DNA of 64,000 nt. Source: Serilophus lunatus (Eukaryota > Chordata > Aves > Passeriformes > Eurylaimidae). Within the stretch, counting starts at the first letter, position 1. Each line of letters starts with the position of its first letter. Position numbers and translations under genes: made by a program. This document shows positions 1-10,274 of the stretch, one piece after another. Below the pieces are notes generated by a model. That model was not told the origin of the DNA and did no database searches. It saw only the letters and a program-made list of their open reading frames with translations. The stretch covers positions 123,725-187,724 of the forward strand of contig VXBA01006131.1 in NCBI GenBank assembly GCA_013399895.1. Direction: 5' to 3'.

Positions 1-886
1 TGGAAGAAGACTATTGCCACAACTGCTTGGAAAAACAATGCCAGTAGAAGAGTAAAAATGATATTTCTCAACATTTTAAAAAGGGTGTAAAAGGTAAATA
101 GCTCATAAATAATGCAGGATACTGGAACAAGCAAAATTTGAGACAAATCATGAGGAAATTTCTGTAACATCTCTGGAGAGGTTCATTATGGACCACCTCA
201 ATGCAGTTGGTCTCAGTTTTTCAGTCTACTTACCAAATCAGGAGGACCTTGTTTGCACAGCTCTGTTTTATCTTTGCTACATCTCTCTCTAAGCACACAG
301 ACCTTCGATTAACATCTTCCAGGCTCTTGACTCTCCAGCATCCAAAGGTGCTGAGGCTTAACAGTTTCTGTAACTTCAGACCTAGCCTCATCAGACAGCT
401 TGTCCTGAAGCAGAGAATACTTTTCCTTTTCTCAGGGAATTTTGAAACGAATAGTATCTGTTATGAACTCGGGAGGAGCACCTAATTAACCACAGGCATC
501 CAGCTTGGATGCCAGAACTGGGAATGTATCCATTAGGTTTGTTTCATTGTCCTTATTTACACTTCTGAATTTACATTATGTTAATTTCCATCTCTGTTTT
601 GTTTGCACCTGTGTAGAACGACTATGAAATGCTGTCATTCTGGTTTGGTAGCTGTTTACTTTTTTCATCATGTATATCTGCCTGGGGGGTAAGGCTGTGA
701 GGAAGCAGAATTGGTATGCTTAATAAATGAGCTGTCCTAAATTCAGCGGTCTAATTATTGTCTAAAAGTTGGACAGATAAAAAGTGCTTCAGAAACACAA
801 ACTTGTTCCTAGCAAAATATCTGAGTGTCTCACATGACTGCTAAATAAACCAAAACACCTTAAATAGTGGGTATTTTTATTTTCAG
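1..886 (+). other. NTS: NTS intron (5' part missing)
   Basis: This non-coding stretch precedes the first visible NTS exon. I looked for an exon coding for the acidic SEEE/ALEAD-type segment and for the signal peptide that open neurotensin precursors, and found neither, so those exons should lie left of the window. The stretch ends in a pyrimidine-rich acceptor (tattttcag) at 878-886. No repeat family is recognisable here. Confidence 0.6.
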
Positions 887-1111
887 ATTAACAGAGCAAA
901 ACTTTCTTACTGGAAAATGACCCTGCTAAATGTCTGCAATCTTGTCAACAACATAAACAGCCAAATGGGGGAAACAGTAGAGGCAGATGAAGAGGATCTT
1001 GTTTCAGGAAGACAGTTTCCTTCTGCTCTGGATGGCTTCAGCTTGGAGGCAATGCTGACAGTATATCAAATCCAAAAAGTTTGCCACAGCAGAGCCTTTC
1101 AGCACTGGGAG
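887..1111 (+). CDS. NTS: Neurotensin/neuromedin N precursor, penultimate coding exon
   Basis: This internal exon has 75 codons and begins and ends in phase 0. It follows an ag acceptor at 885-886 and is followed by a GTAAAA donor at 1112. The translation runs from INRAKLSYWKMTLLNVC through ALDGFSLEAMLTVYQ to HSRAFQHWE. These blocks match the conserved middle of vertebrate pro-neurotensin (TLLNVC, ALDGFSLEAML, CHSRAFQHWE). The segment is part of the propeptide between the signal peptide and the processed peptides. It contains no mature hormone, but its conservation is a hallmark of the family. The product enters the secretory pathway of neurons and gut endocrine cells and is cleaved by prohormone convertases. 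The ATG at 917 is an internal methionine, not the start; the true start lies upstream of the window. The identification is secure. Confidence 0.95.
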
Positions 1112-3105
1112 GTAAAACTGTCACAAATGCATGTCTCAACTGCTGTTAAACTCTCAGGTTTTGTTTGTAGAGATGTTGTAATATCCATATGTATCTGACC
1201 TCCATCCCTTTTGTCTGAGCTCTCCTTTTTTATATTGTCTAATACGCCTCTTTCAATAGTAGTTATGAATTAGTATAGTTTCTGATCAGCTGTGTGTGTG
1301 TTTCTTATAACAATCCATGGATAAATGAGAACTTAAACTTGACTACATACTTTCTCCACTCTTTGTAGCTATTCCAAATAAACACATTAAAGTGATCTCT
1401 ATGCCAGAACATGTAATTAATATCTGGTTAACAGACATGAAGTTACTGCAGATTTACTGAGTATAAACAAATGTAGTCAGTGTTTCTGTTTCAGGACCCC
1501 AAGGCAAACTACATTCAAAATGCATGGACACATGCCCATCTGTACATACCATTTTACTAGGTACTCTTTGTTTCTTATCATTGCTAGGAAACTGGCAGCA
1601 AGATAACACCTATTTTTTGTTTCCTTATACCTAAAAAAGGCCCTGGAAGTTGACATTGTGATTGTATAAAAATTACTGCTCTTAAACATGGATTGTTTAT
1701 AGTCCATTTGTGATATTTATCTTAGTGCAGTGATCACACAGAAACACACAAGGTGCAATCCACTTGTGTTGTTAGCTATTACACTAAAAGCTGCTTTGTA
1801 TAGCAAAAAAAGGTATCTCAGTGTCACTACTCACTTTCCAGTAAACCAAATTTCTTCAGCTATTTCAGGTACACAGACAGTTTGGATGAATCTTGACATT
1901 TTTTTTCCCCTGAATCATAGCTTTGTATATACAGGCATACTCTCATTCTCATATTTACTGGGATGGGCCATACAAAAGGCTGCAACATCTTTGAGAACCA
2001 AAATTTTCTGAAGACTCTCTTCATTGGTGTTTTCATTGCCAAAAAGGAGCTACCACGGAAGCAAGTATGCAATAACCCATATGACTTAATCACAGTTCGC
2101 TACTTGCAGTTGGATCCCCTTCTGTGGTTGGGAATCACCACTTTAAACAGTATTGTGTGTGAAATTTTCTGAAAAAGATATTCCTTTTTCAGTTTAGGAA
2201 CACATTTGTACAGTAGAGAGGCTTACAAGACAAAATGAAAGACGAAAAGACAAAGCCATAGAGGGGAAGGATTAAAGCAGACTTGAAATAAACAATTTAT
2301 AGTGATCTCATTAATCCAGGATTAGCTCCAAAGTCTTCTGAAACCATGACAATCTTTTTGTATATTTCAATAGAATTTAGATTTATTAAGTAACAGAGTT
2401 TGATTGCTTAAGGAAATACTAAGATGGGTCTAAAAATGTTTTGAGCTTAATGCCTTTCAGTCAGACGGTAGGTCTGTACTTGATCGTGGAAAAGCGTGGT
2501 TAGAGAATGGATGAAATCTTAACAGATAAAACAAAACTGGATCTGAACAAAACACTTGAAAACCTCCAAGTAAAACTCAAAACACAATTATCTATGAAAT
2601 TTTGATTGACGAAATTTTGGCTTCCTTATGTGTTATTTAATTTCTAATTTATTTTTTACACATTTTGATTTTTTTAGCTGTAGGCAGTTGCAACTTAAAA
2701 TATTGCTCAAAAGCTGAAACCAGCAAGCAGAGCATTTAGGTGTTTAGCATAAAAGAGTGATTACAGACTGACAATCTTTAGGAAGTTTTTGGTCAATTTG
2801 AATTTTAGTCCAAGGAGGATATACCAGCTTTTCTCTCTAGTCAAAAACCATGATCTCTTTTGTTTCAGTGGAATTTAAATGTCACCTCTGAAATGCTCAG
2901 CTGATCTTTAGCCTGCTCTTAGTTTTGCATCTTGAGTTTTATCTTTTTTTTTTTAAAAAAAAAATCAAACCACTGCAACTATTATAGTAAAGATATTTCT
3001 TGGTGTCAGGTGTTAAAATAATATCTTAAAAAAAAAATTCTAGGAGTTTATAATCTTAATTACCAAAAAAAGCTATTACACTGTGTCTCTTCTTGCATCC
3101 TACAG
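1112..3105 (+). other. NTS: NTS intron
   Basis: This phase-0 intron of 1994 bases separates the two visible NTS exons. Its GT donor is at 1112 and its acceptor (catcctacag) ends at 3105. It is AT-rich with scattered homopolymers, for example T/A runs near 2944-2965. No coding or repeat feature was recognised inside it. Confidence 0.85.
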
Positions 3106-3252
3106 TTACTTCAGCAAGATGCTTTTGATCTAGAGAACTCAAGCCAAGAAAAGGAAATAATGAAGAGAAAAAATCCCTATATTCTGAAACGGCAGCTGCA
3201 CGTGAACAAAGCTAGAAGACCATACATTCTCAAGAGAAGTTCATATTACTGA
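3106..3252 (+). CDS. NTS: Neurotensin precursor, terminal exon with LANT-6 and neurotensin
   Basis: The last coding exon has 48 codons plus TGA (3250-3252) and continues in phase 0 from the exon ending at 1111. It reads LLQQDAFDLENSS..., then KR, KNPYIL, KR, QLHVNKARRPYIL, KR, SSYY. The three Lys-Arg pairs are dibasic sites for prohormone convertases. They release a neuromedin N-type hexapeptide, a 13-residue neurotensin whose N-terminal Gln would cyclise to pyroglutamate, and a short tail. Neurotensin signals through G protein-coupled neurotensin receptors in brain and gut. The hexapeptide is KNPYIL (avian LANT-6) rather than the mammalian KIPYIL, and the tail is SSYY rather than DSYYY. Both support a bird source. 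The frame is intact. Confidence 0.97.
   Translation, partial: LLQQDAFDLENSSQEKEIMKRKNPYILKRQLHVNKARRPYILKRSSYY
3169..3186 (+). other. NTS: LANT-6 (neuromedin N-like) peptide coding segment
   Basis: These six codons encode KNPYIL. They are preceded by KR (codons 20-21 of the exon) and followed by KR (3187-3192). The peptide equals the avian Lys-Asn-neurotensin(8-13) hexapeptide and shares its C-terminal PYIL with neurotensin. Confidence 0.93.
3193..3231 (+). other. NTS: Neurotensin tridecapeptide coding segment
   Basis: These thirteen codons encode QLHVNKARRPYIL, bracketed by KR at 3187-3192 and KR at 3232-3237. The C-terminal RRPYIL is the receptor-binding core conserved in vertebrates. The HVNKA middle is the form known from chicken and differs from the mammalian YENKP. 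Confidence 0.95.
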
Positions 3253-3881
3253 TACAGCAGAAGAAAACAATGTATACTTAGTTTATAGGTAACTGTGCGT
3301 TATGGTTATCTAAAATCATACTTGTCTGAAAATATACTACGGAAAATCAAGATGATAACATAGCTGTGTCTTTTTTGCAATTGCTGTTTCTTGATTGTGA
3401 ATTTTTCCTACTTGAGATTAATTGGACTATACATTTGCAAATAAAACTAGTTTTTAAGCATGATATATTGTACAAAACTGAGATTTCAACATACTTACAA
3501 AATCTTGTAGTCTTTTCCAATTTTATAAATCACACCAAAGTAACACCAAGTTAATTGACATTGTCTATACATCCTACCAAGAATATTACAATTTCTTTAT
3601 GCAACACCTCAAACATGTATATGCTTGCAAATTTCTTGTATAATACTCTAGTAAGAACTGCCACAGTATTTTATGTAGTGGTTGGTTTAAATCACTAGGG
3701 AATAAGGAAGGAAGGGAATACTCTCAACTAACTAATAAATGGTGGCTTCAAAATTAGCATTTTAAATAGCCTGTTTGTAAGTGAATTTTAAGTTCTTGAT
3801 GTCTAACTTGCCCCTGAAGACTAATAATTTAAGAAAACAATACATAATTAGATTTTAAAAGAGTATGCAAGTGAAAATAAA
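3253..3881 (+). terminator. NTS: NTS 3' UTR with candidate poly(A) signals
   Basis: The 3' UTR begins after the stop codon at 3252. AATAAA hexamers on the + strand occur at 3440-3445 and 3876-3881, and others follow in this AT-rich DNA. The nearer one would give a 3' UTR of about 200 bases. Which one is used cannot be decided from sequence alone. Confidence 0.45.
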
Positions 3882-4513
3882 CCCAGATGTGCTTCAGAGT
3901 CTTGTGTACCAATAATTAAATAATTTATTAAATCACTAAAAGAATTTACAGTGTTTACCTACTCTGAATGCTCTAGCGGAAAAAAAAAATAAAAGCAAAA
4001 GCTGATTGATGTCTCAGTGCTATCATTGTTAAAATTCAAAATAGTAATTTGATTGCATAACAATCTTGGAGAAGTACTTGAAAGATGAATTGAAATTAGA
4101 ACATCTTAAAATTAAGAGGCATTTCCTTTCCCTTCCTCTACAAATTTGTAATAATGGGCAATTCATGGTTTAAGACAGTCTTGGAAGCTAACAGAGAGGG
4201 AAGTTCACAGCATGGCAAAAACTATTTTCAACCTTTGAGTTAGCAATTGTCCCCTGAAAGTTACACATTTTCCAGCTCTGAATCTGCGGCATGCACATGA
4301 GATTTGAGAACTCAATGATTCTGAGTTCAAGTCTGGAGGAAAACAGGCTGAAAGGACTGGGGGCCACAGGAACCATCAAAATAGAGGAGTGCAAAACTTG
4401 TGAAGTTTGGATGCTCAGACCAAAAGACAAAAATGAGACAGACATTGTTTTTGAAAAATTGACTGTTTCCTGTTTGGAATATTTCCTCAAAACAATTATC
4501 TTACAACAAATTG

Positions 4514-4676
4514 AAAAAAAACCCAACCCCGCCGCCCCCTCCAAAAAAAACCCCAAAACACCCTACCACAACCCCACTCACCCTCCCAAACCCAAACAAC
4601 CAAAAAAACCGAAAAAACCCAATACGCTCCTCACAACCCAAACCTCCCAATAAAAAAAAAACAACAAAAAAAACAA
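4514..4676. repeat. Low-complexity A/C-only tract
   Basis: About 160 bases on the + strand are made almost entirely of A and C, by my count roughly nine T and fewer than ten G. The pattern is short runs of A alternating with short runs of C, not a fixed-period tandem repeat. The complementary strand is G/T-only. Open frames across it are by-products of the missing stop codons. Confidence 0.85.
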
Positions 4677-5984
4677 GCTCTCGGAGAATTTCTAAACTCT
4701 TTTACAGGTTAAATTTTCTGTCAATTATTATTAAACATATACAGGAACATGAATAAAAAGAACATACCCGTACCAATGATTATACCAACTTTGTTACATG
4801 AGGAGGAATATTTTTTTATAGTAAAATGTATTTTCATTGTATTAAGGATAATTATATTTCCTTTTCTCATTTCAAATGTTATTAATGAGTTTATTCATAC
4901 AATAACCATTAAATGTATGCACCGACAAGGTATAATTGAGCATACACTAATTATTGTAATAATCACTATGACTCAAATACAGCAAAGCACTTAAGCACAT
5001 TCAGTCTCAATATTTTACATGCTTAATGTGCTTGAGGGCTTTGTTTAAATAAGGTTCTAATTCATACTCTTTGCTTTGTTTTATGAAAATGTCATATAAT
5101 TAGAATGGAAACCCAATATGCTTTTGGGTGGCTAATATCCTCTTTCCACCAAACCTATAAGATCCCTAGTCCTGTTATGGTTATTCTACATTATAAAGTA
5201 TCTTTTGGTCTGAAATAACAAAGCAGAACAGAGTTTGTTCCAAAATGCACTGCTAAAAGTATAAAAGGAAAAAAAAAAACGAAACCCTTCAGATTTATTT
5301 TTTTTTTTCAGGAGAAACAGATAAGAACAAGACATGCTCACTTTATAGGAGCTAAAAATACCCCAAAACCCCTAGGATAAGGTCATGTAGTATTGATCTG
5401 ACAGAGAATGTACACTTTTCAAAAAAACCCACAAAAACCCAAAAAACCCAAATCCTTCCATGTTTCATTTTGGAGGTGATTTAGATATTCAAGGCTGAGG
5501 ACTTCAAATAATGATACTATTTCACACTCATCTCATGCGCTATACTCAATTTGGACTTACCTACTTACCTTGTGACTATGAACTTGATCTGTACAGTGCA
5601 GTGCTAACAGATCAATCAGACTGGCTGAAAATGGCTTTAAATAACCCCTTTCCTTTCAGTAGACTGGATCCTCACACAGCCAGCTATGATGTGTCACTGG
5701 AGGAGGCAGAGCTTAAAGTGTACCTTGTCAGTTGTCTCTAGCCTCTGATGGAGGCGTCCAGGGACCTGTCAGAGGGATGTCATTCAGAGTGACAGTCAGA
5801 ATTAGATGAGGAAACAAAATCCATGACTGTGACATGGTCAATTGAGCTACCAAGGTGAATGCTGGAAGTTCAACCAATTGGTCACTCATGAAAAGCAAGC
5901 ACAGCAGCATTAAAATATCAGCAACAATGAGTACTGAATGAAGTTCGAGTCAGAGGAGGCTGTAAAGATATTAATTCAGAAATT

Positions 5985-6070
5985 CAGATTCCCCCTTCCC
6001 CCTTCCCNNNNNNNNNNNNNNNNNNNNNNNNNNNNNNNNCTTCCCTTCCCTTCCTTCTCTTCTTTTTTCT
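5985..6070. repeat. (CCCTT)n-like pyrimidine tract with assembly gap
   Basis: A pure pyrimidine tract of CCCCTT and CCCTT units is interrupted by 32 N (6008-6039) and continues as CTTCC units into T/C-rich DNA. The gap most likely reflects a tandem pyrimidine repeat that could not be assembled, so its true length is unknown. Confidence 0.85.
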
Positions 6071-7265
6071 CTTATTTTCTTTTACTTTATGTTTCTTCTT
6101 CCCCACCCCTCCACCCCACTGGAGCTCATAATTTCTTTACGTTTAAAAATGTTTTTTGGAAGACCATTAATTCAGATTCCTACTTTGGCTAAAGAACTAC
6201 CCTTTGATACGGGAAATTTTGTTCTATAAAGGCAATTATTAAGAGATGTTCTGTCTTTATCTCTTCAGAGAAGTAAATTTTTCCTACAGATTCTACTGGT
6301 GACATTTTTGTGAATATCATAGGTGAAGAATTAGAACAATTATTCAGAAATATCATACTTAATTATTTCTTAGTCTCCTAAAATATTAGATATTGTTATA
6401 CAGAGTAATTGCAGAATCCTCTCAGTACTTTTTAATGTGTAATTAAATATAACTGAGATTTACTTTGGTGTTTTTACATTTTTAAGAGTTCTCATCGATA
6501 ATATCGCAAATGCTCTATACAAGAAAAGTAAAAAAAACCCAGAGAAATGAATAATTTTGTCATATCTGATGCATATATTTTTACTTTTTCTTTAAAGGAA
6601 ACATTATAAGAATTGTTGTTATCAAATTTAAATGTGGTGAAAAAGTGAGTCTTCAGTTCTTGAGTCTCATTTCTGGTATGTTACAAATGTTGCTGGTTTC
6701 TGTCTTTTATAAATTTAAATTTTGTGTGTTTATGGTAAGAGTTTAACGGATATGCTGTGAACAATGTGGATGAAATGTTGAGTTTTCAGGTTAAGAGAGA
6801 TTTAATTTTGCTATGCCTCATGTCCTACTTCTAGTGAACACAGAGTGGAGACATAATTGGTCTTGATCTTTGTTCTTTTTTGCCAAGATTAGTTATCAGT
6901 TTACACTGTGGCGTGTCAAATTTAAGATACAAGCCAGGAAAATAATTGAGTGTTGGAGGGCAAACAGAAGAACAGGTTCTTCTGAAATTCCCCAAGGAAT
7001 CACTGGTGTTCTCCATGACCAAAATATTGGAAGTCAGTCCAATAAAAAAGCAGTCAGAAAAAAAAGAGTTGCAGAGAATCTGCAAAAGAAAGCGTACTGA
7101 CCACTGTGAAATAATGTCAGATTCAGATCCTCCATCTCACTCTCCAGGAATCAAAAAAAGTGGGAAGGAGTGGTTGGCCTTCACAGAGAACCTAGGGAAT
7201 TAAATTTTCATTGCTGCAAAATCCAGGCATTCAGAATTCTTGAGTGAGGCTGCAAAAACCTGCAA

Positions 7266-7297
7266 ATAGATAGATACATACATACATACATACATAC
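7266..7297. repeat. (TACA)n microsatellite with GATA lead-in
   Basis: Two to three GATA units lead into about six TACA units. This is an ordinary tetranucleotide microsatellite. Confidence 0.9.
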
Positions 7298-8306
7298 GAA
7301 CATAAATATGCCTGACATCTAAATAAAGTAATAAATACACGTCAAATTATTTTTATTTCTTTCCATTTGTCAGACTTCCAGGGAGCATCTGAATCACAGT
7401 TCTAAGCTTTATCAACAAGAGGAGCTAAAAAATATTTGTTTGTTAATGTACATTACTACTGAATATTGACATTCTCATCCATCCTCTTGAATCTAGCAGC
7501 TGTAAGATTAAGACACACACGAAAGTGCAATGTTCATGGTCAGATTTCAAAATCATTCAGATCCAGGATATTTGCACAGGCCTGGCAAACCTAGCAATCA
7601 GTGGAATAGAAGAGCTTTATGATACCTCATTAGCAGGCAAGCTTTGACTAAATGACTTGTTTGAGGTGGCAACATGGGAAAATGTCATATAGAGACACCC
7701 AGGAATTTCTGAAGGGGTGTCAGCTATGAAGAAATAAAGACTTTAGGAACTCTTAGTTGCCCTGCCAAGACTTGTTTTTTCTGAATATATGAGAGTGTAT
7801 AGCGAATGTCTCAGGAGATGCCTCACATTACTTCATACAGAAGGAAAAGATGGGATTATACAAAACTAGACTTGAATTATACCAAGGAATAGCATTTGTC
7901 TGTTTAAGCTCCCCATGGGTCAAGTATCAGTCTTGTTTTGTCATGAAAGTTACAGTATACTATTAGTCAAAACCATTTTCTCTTTTATTCTTGAAAATCA
8001 GCTGTAGGAATCTTTTGCAGGATACATTTCTCTTATGAATACATGAAGGGCTTCTCAGATTGTCTACACATTGCTTTCATAACTACCAGCATCATGAAAG
8101 GAGCAGTGTCTTAAGCTACTTAATGAAGTGTTAACAGTAGGATATTGAAAAACTGCCGGATTTTTATACCTGTGAATCTGATGTTGAGGATAGACTGAAA
8201 ATATCCTAAAAGACAATCGTGATATAATTGTTGCAGCTTTTTCAGATTCATTATTTAAAAATACAATCTGCATAACAGATTTTTGTAATCCAATATTTTA
8301 GAATAT

Positions 8307-8355
8307 AAAGAAAGAGAAAGAAAAAGAAAGAAAGAAAAAGGAAGAAAGAGAAAAA
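8307..8355. repeat. (GAAA)n purine microsatellite
   Basis: About 49 bases are purine only, built from AAAG/GAAA units with interruptions. This is an ordinary simple repeat. Confidence 0.9.
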
Positions 8356-9004
8356 TTGTTATGTGCTAGATTGTGCATTATTTTCTTAAAAAAGTTTTCA
8401 CAGAGCAACATGACTTGAGAATCTTTTTATCTAGAATGAAATGTAATTTTTCCTCTAAAATTTTTTTTAAAGACCCTTGTTTATATGTATCCAAAAAAAA
8501 ATCTTCTCCTAGAACCTCATACTATAAAGTCTTTTATTGGGATGCAAAAGGAGAATTTTGTTGAATTAATAACCCCTATCTTAAAAACAATAATTCTTGT
8601 CCTAAAAAAAAAATCCTATTTTATAGCAGATATAGACAAGATCTCAGAAATAGTTTATTATATAGCTCTTGCATGAATGAAATCTGTTATTTTTGTGTAC
8701 TACCAAATCCTTAGGGTAGTTGTATAACCATATACTGTAGCAGTTGTTGTGTTTTGGTATCTTATTTAATGACCTTTTAAATAAAAAGCTGTTTGGAACA
8801 GACAACATGCCTTTTGTTCTGTTCAAAAAGGAGGTATCACAAGGTGTTTGCGTCCACTAGTGAAGGGTTTGTTCAAATTATCCTCAATTTTGCACCAAAG
8901 AAAGTATAACTTATAGGGATGTGCAACTGCACAGTACCATAGTACCATGTCACTTTTGCTGATTGCTGCAGAAGTAGACAATAATGTGTGGTGATTTTAC
9001 CATT

Positions 9005-10264
9005 AGGGGGCACAACAGGATGAGAAACGTAATAGAGATGCAGCAGCAAACAGAGATTTATATTGTATGGGGCTCTATAGACCTTATAGAATCCCACTGG
9101 GCACTAAACAAATACACACAACAGACCTGACAATATTCCGCAAAAAATAAAAACAGCTTCTCCAAGACAGCTGATAGCTGAGGAGCAAGAGAAAAGGGGA
9201 AGGCAACTGCGTGGATGGTATTTCCCAGTCCTTGGAGCCCCTGAAAGACAAACAGTGAAAAGCACCACCCCAGGGACACCCAAAGGGACACATGCCACTT
9301 GCATTGAAGCTGGGTGGTGTCCTGCCATCACTGTTGGAGCTCCAGTGGTGCTGCGGTGTGAGGGAGGCCGGGAGGAACCGGGAGAGGCAGCACCCTATGT
9401 TATCTGGACCACAATGAGCCAGCAAAAAGGAGCAGAATTTCCTGGATTCCAGCTTTTATATACCTGCAATCCTGCAAGATTTTGGGATTTTCTTCTTGAG
9501 CAGCATGTCCTCTCATTGGGTGGATGCACTCAGCCCCTCCCCTTTCCAAGATTTCGGCACTCTGAGCAAGATGGCGCTTCCCACCAAAAAGCCATGTGTC
9601 CCTGCCACTTGCAGGGGCCCACCGAGGGTCAGAGCTGGGGCAGCGTGGCACAGCTCCTGCCGAGCTGCTGCAGCCGGCCACCCCTCCTGCATGCGCTCCA
9701 AGCCGCCATTGTGGGATTGCAGGACGGGGGCACCAGACACCGGCCTGGGGCTCGCTCCCCCTGCACCGCTGCACGCGAAAATTGGAGAAGCAGCAGAAGC
9801 GGCTCTGCAGCCCTCGCAAGGCACTGGGCAGGACTGGGCACCACCGCCTGCTCCAGTCTGGAGTGCCTGCAGGCAGCAAGGGAAACCCTGCACGCGCAGC
9901 CCAAACCGTGCCGTGTGGGGAACAAGGGGAACCAGCTGCCTTGCCTTGCTCCTGGTCCTGCACTGCAATGGTATGTGAGGGGGGGAATGGCTCCATGCCT
10001 GCTGCGCCCCTGGTCCCTGCACTGACGGCGGTGTGGGGAAAGAAAAGTGGCGGGCGCATGGGCTAGGGCTCCACAAAGTGCTGGAATGCGCCGAGACCCC
10101 AGCCCATGCCTTCCTGGTCCCGCTGCGCCACCAGCACAGGGTTTCGTGCCACCCTGCTGCATCCCTGGGTCCCTGCAAGGATGCGGAGAGTGAGCGGGAA
10201 AAGCCCCACTGCTCTGCAGATGCTAAGATTTTGGCTTTCCTTTATTCCTCTTAAAAAACCATGG
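9005..10264 (-). mobile_element. GC-rich LTR-like block A (probable solo LTR)
   Basis: This is a sharply bounded GC-rich block of about 1.2 kb in AT-rich DNA. Read on the minus strand it has LTR-like layout. A GC-rich U3-like part (about 10250 to 9470) holds diverged repeats of a CCTGGTCC..GC motif near 9951, 10009, 10114 and 10164. A strong TATA box (TATATAAAAG, 9453-9462) follows, and then a less GC-rich R/U5-like part. The 10-base string ttttaccatt occurs at both 8995-9004 and 10265-10274. That is longer than a usual retroviral target duplication, and clear TG...CA ends were not found, so the edges are approximate. Overlapping open frames here are explained by low stop density. Alternatives are a different GC-rich repeat or a CpG-island promoter. 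No gag, pol or env similarity was seen. Confidence 0.5.
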
Positions 10265-10274
10265 TTTTACCATT

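Larger units (their letters stand above)
3882..9004. other. Intergenic region, no gene recognised
   Basis: This is AT-rich intergenic DNA downstream of NTS. The open frames here are short, unsupported by splice context or family similarity, and judged to be chance. It contains the A/C tract, the gapped pyrimidine tract and two microsatellites listed separately. Nothing else was recognised. Confidence 0.6.

Noticed and set aside
917..1198. A single-exon 93-codon gene starting at the ATG at 917
   Set aside because: The codons after 1111 lie beyond a GTAAAA donor and are intron read-through; the segment is an NTS internal exon.
4291..4756. Pro/Lys-rich open frames on the plus strand
   Set aside because: They arise from the A/C-only tract, which cannot form stop codons easily; no splice or start context supports them.
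9255..10178. Several long overlapping open frames (up to 256 codons) on both strands
   Set aside because: They coexist in several frames within a GC-rich block where stop codons are rare. The translations show no domain, and the block looks like an LTR-type repeat.
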